A stretch of DNA of 64,000 nt, from assembly GCF_033242265.1 (NCBI RefSeq), contig NZ_BTFW01000001.1:1834501-1898500 (forward strand). Reading direction: 5' to 3'. A program made the position numbers and the translations under genes. Within the stretch, counting starts at the first letter, position 1. Each line of letters begins with the position of its first letter. This document shows, piece after piece, positions 1 to 7,743 of this stretch. Under the pieces are notes generated by a model, which did no database searches, had not been told where the DNA came from, and worked only from the letters and a program-made list of their open reading frames with translations. Origin of the DNA: Novosphingobium sp. IK01. GTDB taxonomy: Bacteria > Pseudomonadota > Alphaproteobacteria > Sphingomonadales > Sphingomonadaceae.

Positions 1-845
1 GGCCCTTGGATTGGTAAGGTCAGTTGTGATGGACGATTTCAAAGGGCGGCATTTTACCGGCGAGGTCATCCTATGGGCGGTCCGCTGGTACTGCCGGTAC
101 GGCATCAGCTACCGCGATCTCGAGGAAATGCTGGCGGAACGTGGCATCGATGTCGATCACACGACCATCTATCGCTGGGTGCAGCGCTATGCGCCGGAGA
201 TGGAGAAGCGGTTGCGCTGGTTCTGGCGGCGAGGCTTTGATCCGAGCTGGCGTCTGGATGAGACCTACGTCAAGGTTCGGGGCAAATGGACCTACCTGTA
301 CCGGGCGGTCGACAAAAGGGGCGACACGATCGACTTCTTCCTCTCGTCGACCCGCAGCGCCAAAGCCGCGAAGCGCTTTCTGGGAAAGGCCCTTCGCGGG
401 CTGAAGGGCTGGGAGAAACCAACGAAACTCAACACCGACAAGGCCCCCAGCTACGGCGTCGCAATCGCCGAGTTGAAACGAGAAGGGAAGCTCGCCCTGG
501 AAACCGAACACCGGCAGGTAAAATACCTGAACAACGTGCTCGAGGCCGACCATGGCAAGCTCAAATTGTTGATCAAGCCCGTGCGTGGTTTCAAATCGAT
601 GCCGACAGCCTACGCCACGATCAAGGGCTTCGAGGTCATGCGCGCCCTGCGCAAAGGGCAAGCCCGGGCATGGTGCCTGCAGCCAGGGATCAGGGGAGAG
701 GTGCGTCTGATCGAAAGAGCATTTGGCATTGGCCCCTCGGTCATGACCGAGGCCATGGACGTGCTCAATCAGCATTTTGCCAATGCTGCCTGATCCCCAG
801 ACGGGGTGACGCTGCCCGGCCGTCACCAATGTTTGCAACAGAGCC
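1..845 (+). mobile_element. IS6-family insertion sequence, left end outside window
   Basis: The element holds one transposase gene. Its right terminus is the IS6-type inverted repeat at 832-845, which on the minus strand reads GGCTCTGTTGCAAA. The matching left repeat is not present before the transposase start, so the element is cut by the window edge. IS6 elements move by replicative transposition and often leave cointegrates, which fits the mosaic region that follows. Whether the element is complete cannot be judged here. Confidence 0.85.
29..793 (+). CDS. IS6 family transposase
   Basis: This is a DDE transposase of about 254 residues, close in size and sequence style to IS6100-type enzymes. 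An N-terminal helix-turn-helix region is followed by the catalytic core. The likely DDE triad is the Asp of LDETYVKV, the Asp of NTDKAPSY and the Glu of LEADHGK. The ATG at 29 starts the recognisable MDDFKGRHF sequence; an upstream TTG at 11 would add six residues without family support. The reading frame is intact, so the enzyme may be active. Confidence 0.93.
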   Translation: MDDFKGRHFTGEVILWAVRWYCRYGISYRDLEEMLAERGIDVDHTTIYRWVQRYAPEMEKRLRWFWRRGFDPSWRLDETYVKVRGKWTYLYRAVDKRGDTIDFFLSSTRSAKAAKRFLGKALRGLKGWEKPTKLNTDKAPSYGVAIAELKREGKLALETEHRQVKYLNNVLEADHGKLKLLIKPVRGFKSMPTAYATIKGFEVMRALRKGQARAWCLQPGIRGEVRLIERAFGIGPSVMTEAMDVLNQHFANAA

Positions 846-950
846 CGCAGAACTGCAAGATATTGCTATGTGGGGTGATCCTTCGCGTCAAGCACTTACC
901 CTTCGTTCTGTACTTACCGTTTCAATCGTGTCCCCTTCTCTTTGTAAACT

Positions 951-977
951 AAACGGTGGTTTGGTTGACTGACAACC
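951..977 (+). repeat. Direct repeat A, copy 1
   Basis: This 27-base sequence recurs at 10786-10812 in the same orientation with one mismatch. It ends in a small hairpin-capable motif, GGTTG-ACTGA-CAACC. Copy 1 lies about 100 bases after the IS6 end and copy 2 directly follows the first serine resolvase gene. Its origin is unknown; it may mark the edge of an older mobile unit. Confidence 0.75.
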
Positions 978-1021
978 GGCTCTAGCACGTTGTAAACCTA
1001 TAAGCGCTGCGGACCCCTCAG

Positions 1022-1855
1022 TTACAAGGGCCCGTCATTGCCGGCGGGTGCCCCTTGGGCCAGACCGGTGTCGACAACGGCAGGAAGGGCCTCCGCCGAG
1101 TCTACCTCGGCCGAGGCTGTCTGCAGGCGGATAGAACTGCGGATTGACGCTGCATCGAGACGATCCTGGAAGTAGGTCTGAGACCACGCCATGTCGGCCC
1201 ATTCGTCGGGACGCGCCTGGTAAGCGCCTACGCGGCCTATGAGGCCGCACAACCAGTCTGCACACTGACAGGTCTGATATCGCTCGCTTTCCACCTGAAA
1301 GGGGGGTTCTACAATTCGGCGACGGGGCGAGGGGCCGCCATACATCGCCTGACTGGCGCGAGTCAGGATCGCATCGCGATCCTGATGTTCGTCCATGACG
1401 ATCACCATGTCGGCGTCGTTCTGATCGGCAAATTGGTTGAGGCGTTTCATCGCCTCACCTAAAACGGTCAGGTAAAGTGCTTGCGCCTTGAACTCGGCGA
1501 CAGGGCGGTTCTTTTCAAGGCCGACATAGAATACGTGTCCGCCGCTTGCGCGAATCTTGTTGAGGATGCGGTTGGCCGCTGTACGCACCTGACGATATTT
1601 CTCGACGTTGATGGTGGTGAAAAGGGCTGAACCCTTCTTCTCCCATGTCGCGGGATGTTGACCGCTTTTCTGGATCTCCCATGCCAGCATGTTGCATTTC
1701 AGCTGGTAGAACCAAGTCGAAAACTGCCGAACAGACGATGCCGGCAGGATCATGCCTCCTAGCCCGAAGACTGGACTGTCGTTGTATGCCGGATCGTCGC
1801 GCGCGACATACGGGCCGATGTGACCAAATTCATCGAGATAGGCGAAATACAGCAT
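1022..1855 (-). CDS. DUF3800 domain-containing protein
   Basis: The 277-residue protein opens with YLDEFGH, the acidic N-terminal motif of the DUF3800 family, and has a second acidic cluster, VIVMDEHQDRD, near residue 150. DUF3800 proteins are thought to adopt an RNase H-like fold and are common in phage, plasmid and defence-rich regions; their activity is not established. The CWADWLCGLIGR-type segment late in the protein (here CADWLCGLIGR) is also typical of the family. The gene stands alone between an IS6 element and a small unknown gene. The C-terminal 40 residues are low-complexity and may be unrelated sequence acquired at the junction. Confidence 0.8.
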   Translation of the reverse strand: MLYFAYLDEFGHIGPYVARDDPAYNDSPVFGLGGMILPASSVRQFSTWFYQLKCNMLAWEIQKSGQHPATWEKKGSALFTTINVEKYRQVRTAANRILNKIRASGGHVFYVGLEKNRPVAEFKAQALYLTVLGEAMKRLNQFADQNDADMVIVMDEHQDRDAILTRASQAMYGGPSPRRRIVEPPFQVESERYQTCQCADWLCGLIGRVGAYQARPDEWADMAWSQTYFQDRLDAASIRSSIRLQTASAEVDSAEALPAVVDTGLAQGAPAGNDGPL

Positions 1856-1875
1856 TTAGCACCCCAGAATCGCGA

Positions 1876-1898
1876 AAGCCCACGCTAAGCGTGGGCTT
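1876..1898. terminator. Hairpin upstream of the DUF3800 gene
   Basis: A perfect 10-bp stem, AAGCCCACGC / GCGTGGGCTT, closes a three-base loop (TAA). No clear T-tract follows on either strand, so it may be an attenuator or a structural element rather than an intrinsic terminator. Confidence 0.45.
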
Positions 1899-2042
1899 CG
1901 GAATTGGGGCAGCCCATGAGCCGCGTCCACCGACGGTTATGGCCAGTCAACTCTCCTTTGTCAAGTAGGCGCAATGACTGCCCTCATTCTGAAGCAGAGG
2001 CCGCAGGCTTGATAGCAGCCCACGTTGGTTTATGATCCCAGT

Positions 2043-2351
2043 ATGAACGTTATCGATCATCAGCCACATGCTTGGTATCTGCTTGAAGATAACGGTGTGC
2101 TATTTATCGACGCTGCATGCAGCCATAGTTTTGTCGACTATTCCGTTTTGATCGAACTTGACAAACAAGAGTTGCAAAATTTCGAAAGCGATGGACGATC
2201 TTTTCTGGACCAACTCGCCTATGACATTCACTATAGTGCGCCGGGAGTTCGGGGGAGCAATTCCCCATATAAGTCACGAAATTTGGCACAACTACGCGCC
2301 GAAGAGGTCAGCGAGGCGGTAAAGATTTGGCAGGCTGCCCGCATTGGGTGA
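2043..2351 (+). CDS. Hypothetical protein, 102 aa
   Basis: I do not recognise this protein. It is a soluble, acidic, 102-residue product with no signal peptide or membrane segment. The ATG at 2043 is the first good start; an upstream TTG at 2025 would add six residues. Aromatic-rich early sequence (HAWYLLED, LFIDAACSHSFVDYS) suggests a folded domain rather than a chance frame. It is followed directly by direct repeat B, and its lower GC content than the downstream block fits an accessory origin. Confidence 0.55.
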   Translation: MNVIDHQPHAWYLLEDNGVLFIDAACSHSFVDYSVLIELDKQELQNFESDGRSFLDQLAYDIHYSAPGVRGSNSPYKSRNLAQLRAEEVSEAVKIWQAARIG

Positions 2352-2711
2352 GCGCGGACTTTCCAGACGATTGGCTGGTAGCCAGCCATCGGGGGCGACT
2401 AATCGAATTATTTTCGGTGTTTTATGGGTATGCCTATAACGCACTGCGTACCGTTAATGACGGGGGCTGGGACAATGCCGCCATTCCCGCGCAAAGGGTT
2501 GAATGGCAGGTTCATCGGCAAAATCCGGCATGGCGAGAACTGTCCGCTAGCCAGAAATGTGACTGCGATAGGAGGCCGTGTGTGCTGCGCTGTGCGGCTC
2601 GGCTCTCCCTGCCGCTGATCGGTTGGGGCATGGTGTCGGCCAACGGCACCGCCGCCGACCGACGCCGTCCATCGACGATGACAAATCCGAGGAAGCTGCT
2701 AACCTCCGCGC
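2352..2711. other. Non-coding junction before the LysR gene
   Basis: The 360 bases carry direct repeat B in the first part and no convincing gene. A 64-codon frame at 2424-2618 has no recognisable sequence and crosses the repeat. The last 150 bases are GC-rich like the following genes, so a change in base composition near 2440-2560 may mark the boundary between inserted and older sequence. Confidence 0.5.
2361..2436 (+). repeat. Direct repeat B, copy 1
   Basis: These 76 bases align without gaps to 9970-10045, with roughly ten mismatches and a 29-base identical core starting at 2377. Copy 2 lies just upstream of a serine resolvase gene, where the resolution (res) site of such enzymes normally lies. 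Copy 1 may therefore be a second, diverged res-like site. The two copies bracket the LysR to secreted-protein block. Confidence 0.75.
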
Positions 2712-3602
2712 ATGACCCTGGAACAGCTTCGCATTTTCGTCGCCGTTGCCGAACGCGAGCACATGACGCGAGCGGCGGACGCTGTGGGCGTCACGCAGTC
2801 CGCCGCTTCTGCCGCCATCGCCACGCTGGAGGCACGGCACGCCATCAAGCTGTTCCACCGCGTGGGGCGCGGCATCGAGTTGACCGATGCCGGTCGCTTC
2901 TTCCTTGGTGAGGCGCGGGCCGTGCTGACGCGGGCGGCCGAGGCGGAACTGGCGCTTGGCGAATATGCCGGGCTCAAGCGCGGCCATCTGCGGCTTGTTG
3001 CCAGCCAGACCATCGCCGCTTACTGGCTGCCCGAGCGACTGGCCGCTTTTCACCGCCGCTATCCCGAGATCGAACTCTCCGTCGCGATCGCCAACACCGA
3101 AGGCGCCGCACGCAGCGTGCGGGACGGCGAGGCCGAACTGGGCTTCATTGAAGGGGCGGTCGATGATCCATCGCTCGCGTACTGGAAGGTGGGCGAAGAC
3201 CGCATGTTGCTGGTGAGCAGCACCCCCGCCGAGGCGATCACCAATGCATGGCTGGCGGCGGCCCCATGGGTGATGCGCGAGCCCGGATCCGGCACGCGCT
3301 CGACTTTCGAGGCCGCTATTCTGGATCGAGGCCTCGACCCGCACACGCTCAACGTGGTGCTGACCTTGCCGTCCAACGAGGCCGTTCTTGCGGCGGTGCG
3401 CGCGGGCGTGGGCAGCGCGATGCTGTCCCAGTTGGTCGTAACCCCGCTTCTGGAAGCCCGCGCGCTGTTCGCGCTGCCGCTCGCGCTTCCCCCGCGCCCC
3501 TTCCATGGGCTGCGGCAGAAGGAGCGTTACCGGAGCAAGGCGGCCGATGCGTTGCTCGATACGATCAAGAGCTTCAACGCGCAGCCGGACTGGGTGATCT
3601 GA
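2712..3602 (+). CDS. LysR family transcriptional regulator
   Basis: This is a full-length (296 aa) LysR regulator. Residues 1-60 hold the winged helix-turn-helix (LEQLRIFVAVAE, TQSAASAAIATLE), and the periplasmic-binding-like effector domain starts near residue 90. The sequence resembles the CysB/YeiE branch. YeiE-type regulators are often encoded next to YeiH-type transporters, as here, where a yeiH-like gene lies 206 bases downstream on the same strand. The regulator probably controls that gene and perhaps the whole downstream operon. The effector is unknown; a sulfur or copper-related signal is inference from context. Confidence 0.88.
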   Translation: MTLEQLRIFVAVAEREHMTRAADAVGVTQSAASAAIATLEARHAIKLFHRVGRGIELTDAGRFFLGEARAVLTRAAEAELALGEYAGLKRGHLRLVASQTIAAYWLPERLAAFHRRYPEIELSVAIANTEGAARSVRDGEAELGFIEGAVDDPSLAYWKVGEDRMLLVSSTPAEAITNAWLAAAPWVMREPGSGTRSTFEAAILDRGLDPHTLNVVLTLPSNEAVLAAVRAGVGSAMLSQLVVTPLLEARALFALPLALPPRPFHGLRQKERYRSKAADALLDTIKSFNAQPDWVI

Positions 3603-3731
3603 TCGTTTCAAGTGATTGGTTTGATCACGAGGATTTTTCGACGGATCAAGAAAACGCGCTGCCGGAGGGCGTTGATGACGCTCCATCGCCAGCGCGATCA
3701 GGCCGGAGCGCGGCCAATCAACAACTTAAAT

Positions 3732-3768
3732 CGATCATAACCATATAAATTGATCGTTGGATTGATCG
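3732..3768. promoter_or_regulatory. Candidate LysR operator upstream of yeiH
   Basis: In an AT-rich stretch, CGATCA (3732-3737) and TGATCG (3751-3756) form a dyad with 13 bases between the half sites, and a third TGATCG lies at 3763-3768. Dyads with a T-N11-A-like layout upstream of the controlled gene are typical of LysR targets. A TATAAA-like element (3744) lies between the half sites. Assignment is by position and symmetry only. Confidence 0.4.
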
Positions 3769-3808
3769 GTCGGCTGGTCGCATCTGTGTCTCACCAAGGA
3801 GATGCAAC

Positions 3809-4891
3809 GTGACGACACAGAGCCTGTCCAGCCACCCCGAACTGCCCGGCAGCGCCCTTCTGCCTGGCCTCGCACTATGCCTGACCGTGACCGGAGGCGC
3901 CCTCATCCTGCAACGGATCGAAGCGGCGGTTTTCGGGCGCACCTGGTTGGAAGCGCTCGTCCTCGCGATCCTGATCGGCACAACCGTCCGCACCGTCTGG
4001 ACGCCGGACAAGCGCTGGTTTCCCGGCATCACGTTCAGCGCCAAGGTTCTGCTCGAACTCGCCGTTGTCCTGCTGGGCGCCTCGGTCAGCGCAGCGACGA
4101 TCATGGCCGCCGGAGCGGGCCTGTTGATCGGCATCGCCTTCGTGGTCTGTGCAGCCATCGCCAGCAGCTATCTGATCGGGCGATTGCTGGGGCTGCCGAC
4201 GCGAATGGCGCTGCTCGTCGCCTGCGGCAATTCGATCTGCGGCAACTCGGCCATTGCCGCAGTGGCGCCGGTGATCGGCGCGGACGGCGAGGACGTTGCG
4301 GCCTCGATCGGCTTTACCGCCGTTCTGGGCGTGGTGGTCGTGCTGATGCTGCCGCTGCTCGCCTTTGGCCTGCACCTGAGCGGCCACCAGTTCGGCGCGC
4401 TTGCAGGCCTCACCGTCTATGCCGTGCCGCAGGTGATCGCCGCCGCCGCGCCCGGTGGGGCCACCGCCGTCCAGATGGGGACGCTCGTCAAGCTGGTGCG
4501 CGTGCTGATGCTTGGCCCGGTCTGCCTGATCCTTTCGCTGATCGCGCCAAAGCTGCGCGAGGAAGCCGACGAATTGCCCCCGCATGTGACCACCGGCGAA
4601 CGCCCCGCCCTTGGCAGGCTGCCCCTGCACCACCTCGTGCCATGGTTCATCATCGGCTTTCTCGGCCTGATGGGGCTGCGTTCCTTCGGCCTGATCCCGC
4701 AGGCCGCGCTGGCTCCGGCGAACGACGCCGCCACGTTGCTCACCGTCGTCTCGATGGCAGCGCTCGGTCTGGGGGTCGATGTCCGCACGGTGGCCCATGC
4801 CGGAGGCCGCGTGACTGCTGCTGTCGTCCTCTCGCTCCTCGTGCTCGGGGCGATCAGCCTCGGCCTGATCCACCTGCTGGCCTTGGCCTGA
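3809..4891 (+). CDS. YeiH family putative sulfate exporter (UPF0324)
   Basis: The 360-residue protein is a polytopic inner-membrane protein with about ten hydrophobic segments. It carries the family's glycine/asparagine-rich signature, ACGNSICGNSAIAAVAPVI, around residues 137-155. YeiH/YadS (UPF0324) proteins are annotated as putative sulfate exporters, mostly by homology. The start is GTG at 3809, seven bases after a strong AAGGAG (3796-3801). It is the first gene of a tight run ending at 8329, with only 33 bases before the next gene, so it is probably co-transcribed with the metallo-hydrolase and the Hvf-like genes. Confidence 0.88.
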   Translation: MTTQSLSSHPELPGSALLPGLALCLTVTGGALILQRIEAAVFGRTWLEALVLAILIGTTVRTVWTPDKRWFPGITFSAKVLLELAVVLLGASVSAATIMAAGAGLLIGIAFVVCAAIASSYLIGRLLGLPTRMALLVACGNSICGNSAIAAVAPVIGADGEDVAASIGFTAVLGVVVVLMLPLLAFGLHLSGHQFGALAGLTVYAVPQVIAAAAPGGATAVQMGTLVKLVRVLMLGPVCLILSLIAPKLREEADELPPHVTTGERPALGRLPLHHLVPWFIIGFLGLMGLRSFGLIPQAALAPANDAATLLTVVSMAALGLGVDVRTVAHAGGRVTAAVVLSLLVLGAISLGLIHLLALA

Positions 4892-4924
4892 ACCGGCCCC
4901 TCTTTTCTCGCATCGGAGACCAAC

Positions 4925-5902
4925 ATGAAGCCGTATCTCCCCCTCTCTGCCTTGGCCGCCGCGCTGGCACTGGCCGGATGTTCCGGTTCCTCCACGCCCA
5001 CCGGCAAGGCTGCGGCGCCCGCCACAGCCGCCGCCGACGATGCCACCACCTGCAAGAGCGGCATCACCCTCCAGTTGCTGGGATCGGGCGGCCCCGTCTC
5101 GGACGACGCCCGCGCGTCATCGGGCGCGGTGGTGTGGATCGATGGCAAGGCGCGACTGCTGATCGACGCAGGCGGCGGCACCTATCTGCGCTATGGCCAG
5201 ACCGGCGCCCGGCTCGAAGATCTCGACTTCATCGGCATCTCGCATTTCCACACCGATCACGTGGCGGACCTGCCGGCGATCCTGAAGGGCGCCTATTTCC
5301 TCAGCGGCCGTCATGACGTGGCGCTGGTTGGCCCCGGCGGCAATGCAAACTTCCCCAGCATGACCGCTTTCTTTGATCGCGAATTCGGCCGAGGCCATGG
5401 CGCGTTTGAATATCTGGCCGGACTGTCTGGCGGCACCGATGGCCTGAACCTGTCGGTTCACCCCTCGAACGTCAACGTCGCCAGCCCCGTCGCCACCAAG
5501 GTCTGGCAGGGCGATGGCGTCACCATTTCCGCTCTGGGCATCCCGCATGGCGATGTGCCTGCGCTCGCCTATCGCATCGACACGCCCAAGGGCGTGATGG
5601 TGCTCTCGGCCGACCAGAACGGCAGCCGCAAGGAATTCATCGATTTCGCCAAGGGCGCCGACCTGCTGATGATGCCCGCCGCCATCGACGATGATGCCGA
5701 TGCCCAGTCCCGCTTCCTCCATGCGACGCCAACGGTCGTCGGCAAGATCGCGGCACAGATCCATCCGAAGATGCTCGTCCTCGACCACTTCATGGGCCGC
5801 TCGCTGAAGGACAAGGACAAGAATGTCGCGATCATCCAGCGCTATTATCACGGCCCCGTCTTTGCTGGCCGCGATCTCTCCTGCTTCCCGCTTTCCCATT
5901 GA
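4925..5902 (+). CDS. Secreted metallo-beta-lactamase-fold lipoprotein
   Basis: Residues 1-19 form a lipoprotein signal peptide ending in the lipobox LALAGC, so the protein should be anchored in the periplasm. The mature part has the metallo-beta-lactamase fold: the metal motif HFHTDHVADLP near residue 108, a second histidine in IPHGDVPA, an Asp in LSADQNG and a late His in VLDHFMG. The layout resembles RNase Z/YycJ-like or quorum-lactonase-like members rather than true beta-lactamases. Substrate is unknown. The gene sits 33 bases after yeiH and 20 bases before the peptide precursor, so a role in the same pathway is likely but unproven. Confidence 0.85.
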   Translation: MKPYLPLSALAAALALAGCSGSSTPTGKAAAPATAAADDATTCKSGITLQLLGSGGPVSDDARASSGAVVWIDGKARLLIDAGGGTYLRYGQTGARLEDLDFIGISHFHTDHVADLPAILKGAYFLSGRHDVALVGPGGNANFPSMTAFFDREFGRGHGAFEYLAGLSGGTDGLNLSVHPSNVNVASPVATKVWQGDGVTISALGIPHGDVPALAYRIDTPKGVMVLSADQNGSRKEFIDFAKGADLLMMPAAIDDDADAQSRFLHATPTVVGKIAAQIHPKMLVLDHFMGRSLKDKDKNVAIIQRYYHGPVFAGRDLSCFPLSH

Positions 5903-5922
5903 ATGAAAAGGAGCATATCATC

Positions 5923-6216
5923 ATGAAGCATGAACTGATCCTGGGCATCGCCGCCACTTCTCTGCTTGCCGCCCCGGCTTATGCAGCGCCGCAGGCTCCC
6001 GCCCCGGCCACCGCATCACAGCCCGCCAAGGGTGGCGGCAAATGCGCCAGCGGCAAGTGCGGCACCGAAAAGATCTACAGCCAGACCAAGCTCCGGCACG
6101 ATCCGAACGGCGTCCTGGTCCGCGCCCGCGACGGCAAGTGCGGCCTGACCGGCAAGGGCTACAAGGTCGCTGAAAACAGCCAAAGCCGGTTGGCGGAGGG
6201 CGTATGCGGACGCTGA
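5923..6216 (+). CDS. HvfA/bufferin-like Cys-containing RiPP precursor
   Basis: A 97-residue peptide with a Sec signal (residues 1-21, ending AAPAYA-A), a Pro/Ala linker, and a Gly-rich part with four cysteines: KCASGKCG, DGKCG and a C-terminal GVCGR. GKCG-type motifs are typical of HvfA-like and related bufferin-type precursors, whose cysteines are modified by DUF692 (MNIO) enzymes to give copper-binding groups. The start at ATG 5923 follows AAGGAG at 5908-5913. Its last four codons overlap the start of the maturase gene. The 40-residue spacing between the second and third Cys is larger than in repeat-rich HvfA proteins, so this may be a divergent subtype. Modification chemistry is inferred from the neighbours. 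Confidence 0.8.
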   Translation: MKHELILGIAATSLLAAPAYAAPQAPAPATASQPAKGGGKCASGKCGTEKIYSQTKLRHDPNGVLVRARDGKCGLTGKGYKVAENSQSRLAEGVCGR

Positions 6217-7043
6217 CCGAAGGCGCGCGCGGACTTGGGCTTCGGCCCGAGTTCGTCGACACCCTTCTCGAATTGCCGGCCGTTAAAGGTCTGGATTTTC
6301 TGGAAGTCGCCCCCGAAAACTGGATGCAGATCGGCGGTCGCAAGCGCGACCAACTCGACCGCATCGCTGATCGCTATCCATTGGTCGCGCATGGCCTGAG
6401 CCTGTCCATCGCCGATACCGAGCCGCTCAACACCGCCTTCTTGCGCGATGTTGCCCGGTTCCTCGACGACTATGGTATTGCCATCTACAGCGATCACCTG
6501 AGCGCCGCGCGCGACAGCACCGGCTATCTCTACGATCTGCTTCCGGTTCCGCGCCGCGCGGAGAACCTACCCTATCTTGCAGGCCGCATTGCGCAGGTGC
6601 AGGATTTCACCGGCCGCCGCCTCGTTCTGGAAAATATCTCCGCCTATTATCGCTATCCCGGCGAGATGACCGAGGGCGCGTTCTTCGCTGAACTCGTCGC
6701 GCGCTCCGGTTGCGGCATCCTGCTCGACATCAACAACGCCTATGTGAATGCGCGCAACCACGGCACCGATGCCGACGCGTTCCTCCGCGCGCTGCCGTCC
6801 GAGGCCATCGTCTATTATCACATCGCCGGGCATCTCGAACTTGCCGACGGATTTCTGCTCGATACCCATGGCACGCCAGTCGCCGACGCAGTCATGGCGC
6901 TCGCAGGAAAGGCCTGGGCGCTGCATGGCGCGCGCCCGCTGCTGCTCGAACGCGACAACAAAGTGCCCGCGCTCGATGTCCTGCTTGCTGATCTCGGCTA
7001 TATCGCAACCGCCGTCGACGAAGGCCGCCATGTCCTCGCCTGA
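6204..7043 (+). CDS. DUF692 (MNIO) RiPP maturase, HvfB-like
   Basis: This 279-residue TIM-barrel protein belongs to DUF692, the multinuclear non-heme iron-dependent oxidases. Likely metal ligands are visible in HGLSLSI, YSDHLSA, LENIS, LDINNAYVN, YYHIAGHLE and DTHG, spaced as in the family. Characterised members oxidise precursor cysteines to oxazolone/thioamide or thiooxazole products. The gene starts at ATG 6204 inside the end of the precursor gene (13-base overlap), a strong sign of coupled translation. It overlaps the next gene by 14 bases. Substrate identity (the upstream peptide) is inference from this arrangement. Confidence 0.92.
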   Translation: MRTLTEGARGLGLRPEFVDTLLELPAVKGLDFLEVAPENWMQIGGRKRDQLDRIADRYPLVAHGLSLSIADTEPLNTAFLRDVARFLDDYGIAIYSDHLSAARDSTGYLYDLLPVPRRAENLPYLAGRIAQVQDFTGRRLVLENISAYYRYPGEMTEGAFFAELVARSGCGILLDINNAYVNARNHGTDADAFLRALPSEAIVYYHIAGHLELADGFLLDTHGTPVADAVMALAGKAWALHGARPLLLERDNKVPALDVLLADLGYIATAVDEGRHVLA

Positions 7044-7743
7044 AACCGCCGCACCGCCCGCCATGGCGATGGAATTCGCCGGCTTCTGCCGGGCCGCCCG
7101 CACAATCGGCTCGGAGATATACGGCCAGTTGCTGCGCGAGAATGTCGCCGACGTCCTGCGGGCTAGCTTCCCGCTGTTCACCGGCGGTATCGGCAGCGCG
7201 GCACTGGATGCGGCGATCGAAGCCTTTATCCAGCGCCACCCGGCGACGCGCCCGCAGTTCCACCATATCGCCACCGAGTTTCTGCTTTTTGCGCAGCGCC
7301 AACTTGTATTGTCGCCCCAACAGATCGCGCTGCTGGAATATGAGTGGGCGCTGCTCGCTGCAGAGATCGACCCCGCATCGGTGCCACCCGCCAGCACGGA
7401 TGTAGACAGGCTTTCGCTAAACCCCACCGCCCGTCTGGTGTTGTTGCAGTTCGATCCCGCCCGGCCAGCGGTCGCGGGGGACGCCGTCGATCGCCCGCAT
7501 GCGATTTTCCGAACCGCCAGTCATCAGGTGCTCACCCTGCCGCTGACACTGCCGGATTGCCTGCTGGTCGAGCATGTTCGTGCGAAGGAAGCGGCGCCGC
7601 TTGTCGGGCTTTTCGACGCGCTCATGCCCTGTTGCTCGGCCGTCGAACTCCAGACCAGCCTGACGCGTGGTCTGGTCTGCGGCCTGTTCTGCCCATCCCA
7701 AAGACCATCGGAGACCCCGCATGAAACTGATCGCTCTTGTTGA
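7030..7743 (+). CDS. HvfC/BufC-like DUF2063 partner protein
   Basis: The 237-residue protein begins with an FAGFCRAARTI-type segment and continues with the helical DUF2063 domain (FPLFTGGIG around residue 47). DUF2063 proteins accompany DUF692 maturases and are thought to recognise the precursor peptide and deliver it to the enzyme. The ATG at 7030 overlaps the maturase stop; the frame could open further upstream but that would be antisense-quality sequence inside the maturase gene. The last part (LPDCLLVEHVRAKEAAP) is the usual winged-helix-like tail. It overlaps the DoxX-like gene by 23 bases. Confidence 0.88.
   Translation: MSSPETAAPPAMAMEFAGFCRAARTIGSEIYGQLLRENVADVLRASFPLFTGGIGSAALDAAIEAFIQRHPATRPQFHHIATEFLLFAQRQLVLSPQQIALLEYEWALLAAEIDPASVPPASTDVDRLSLNPTARLVLLQFDPARPAVAGDAVDRPHAIFRTASHQVLTLPLTLPDCLLVEHVRAKEAAPLVGLFDALMPCCSAVELQTSLTRGLVCGLFCPSQRPSETPHETDRSC

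Noticed and set aside
2424..2618. A 64-codon plus-strand frame
   Set aside because: It starts inside direct repeat B and has no recognisable motif.
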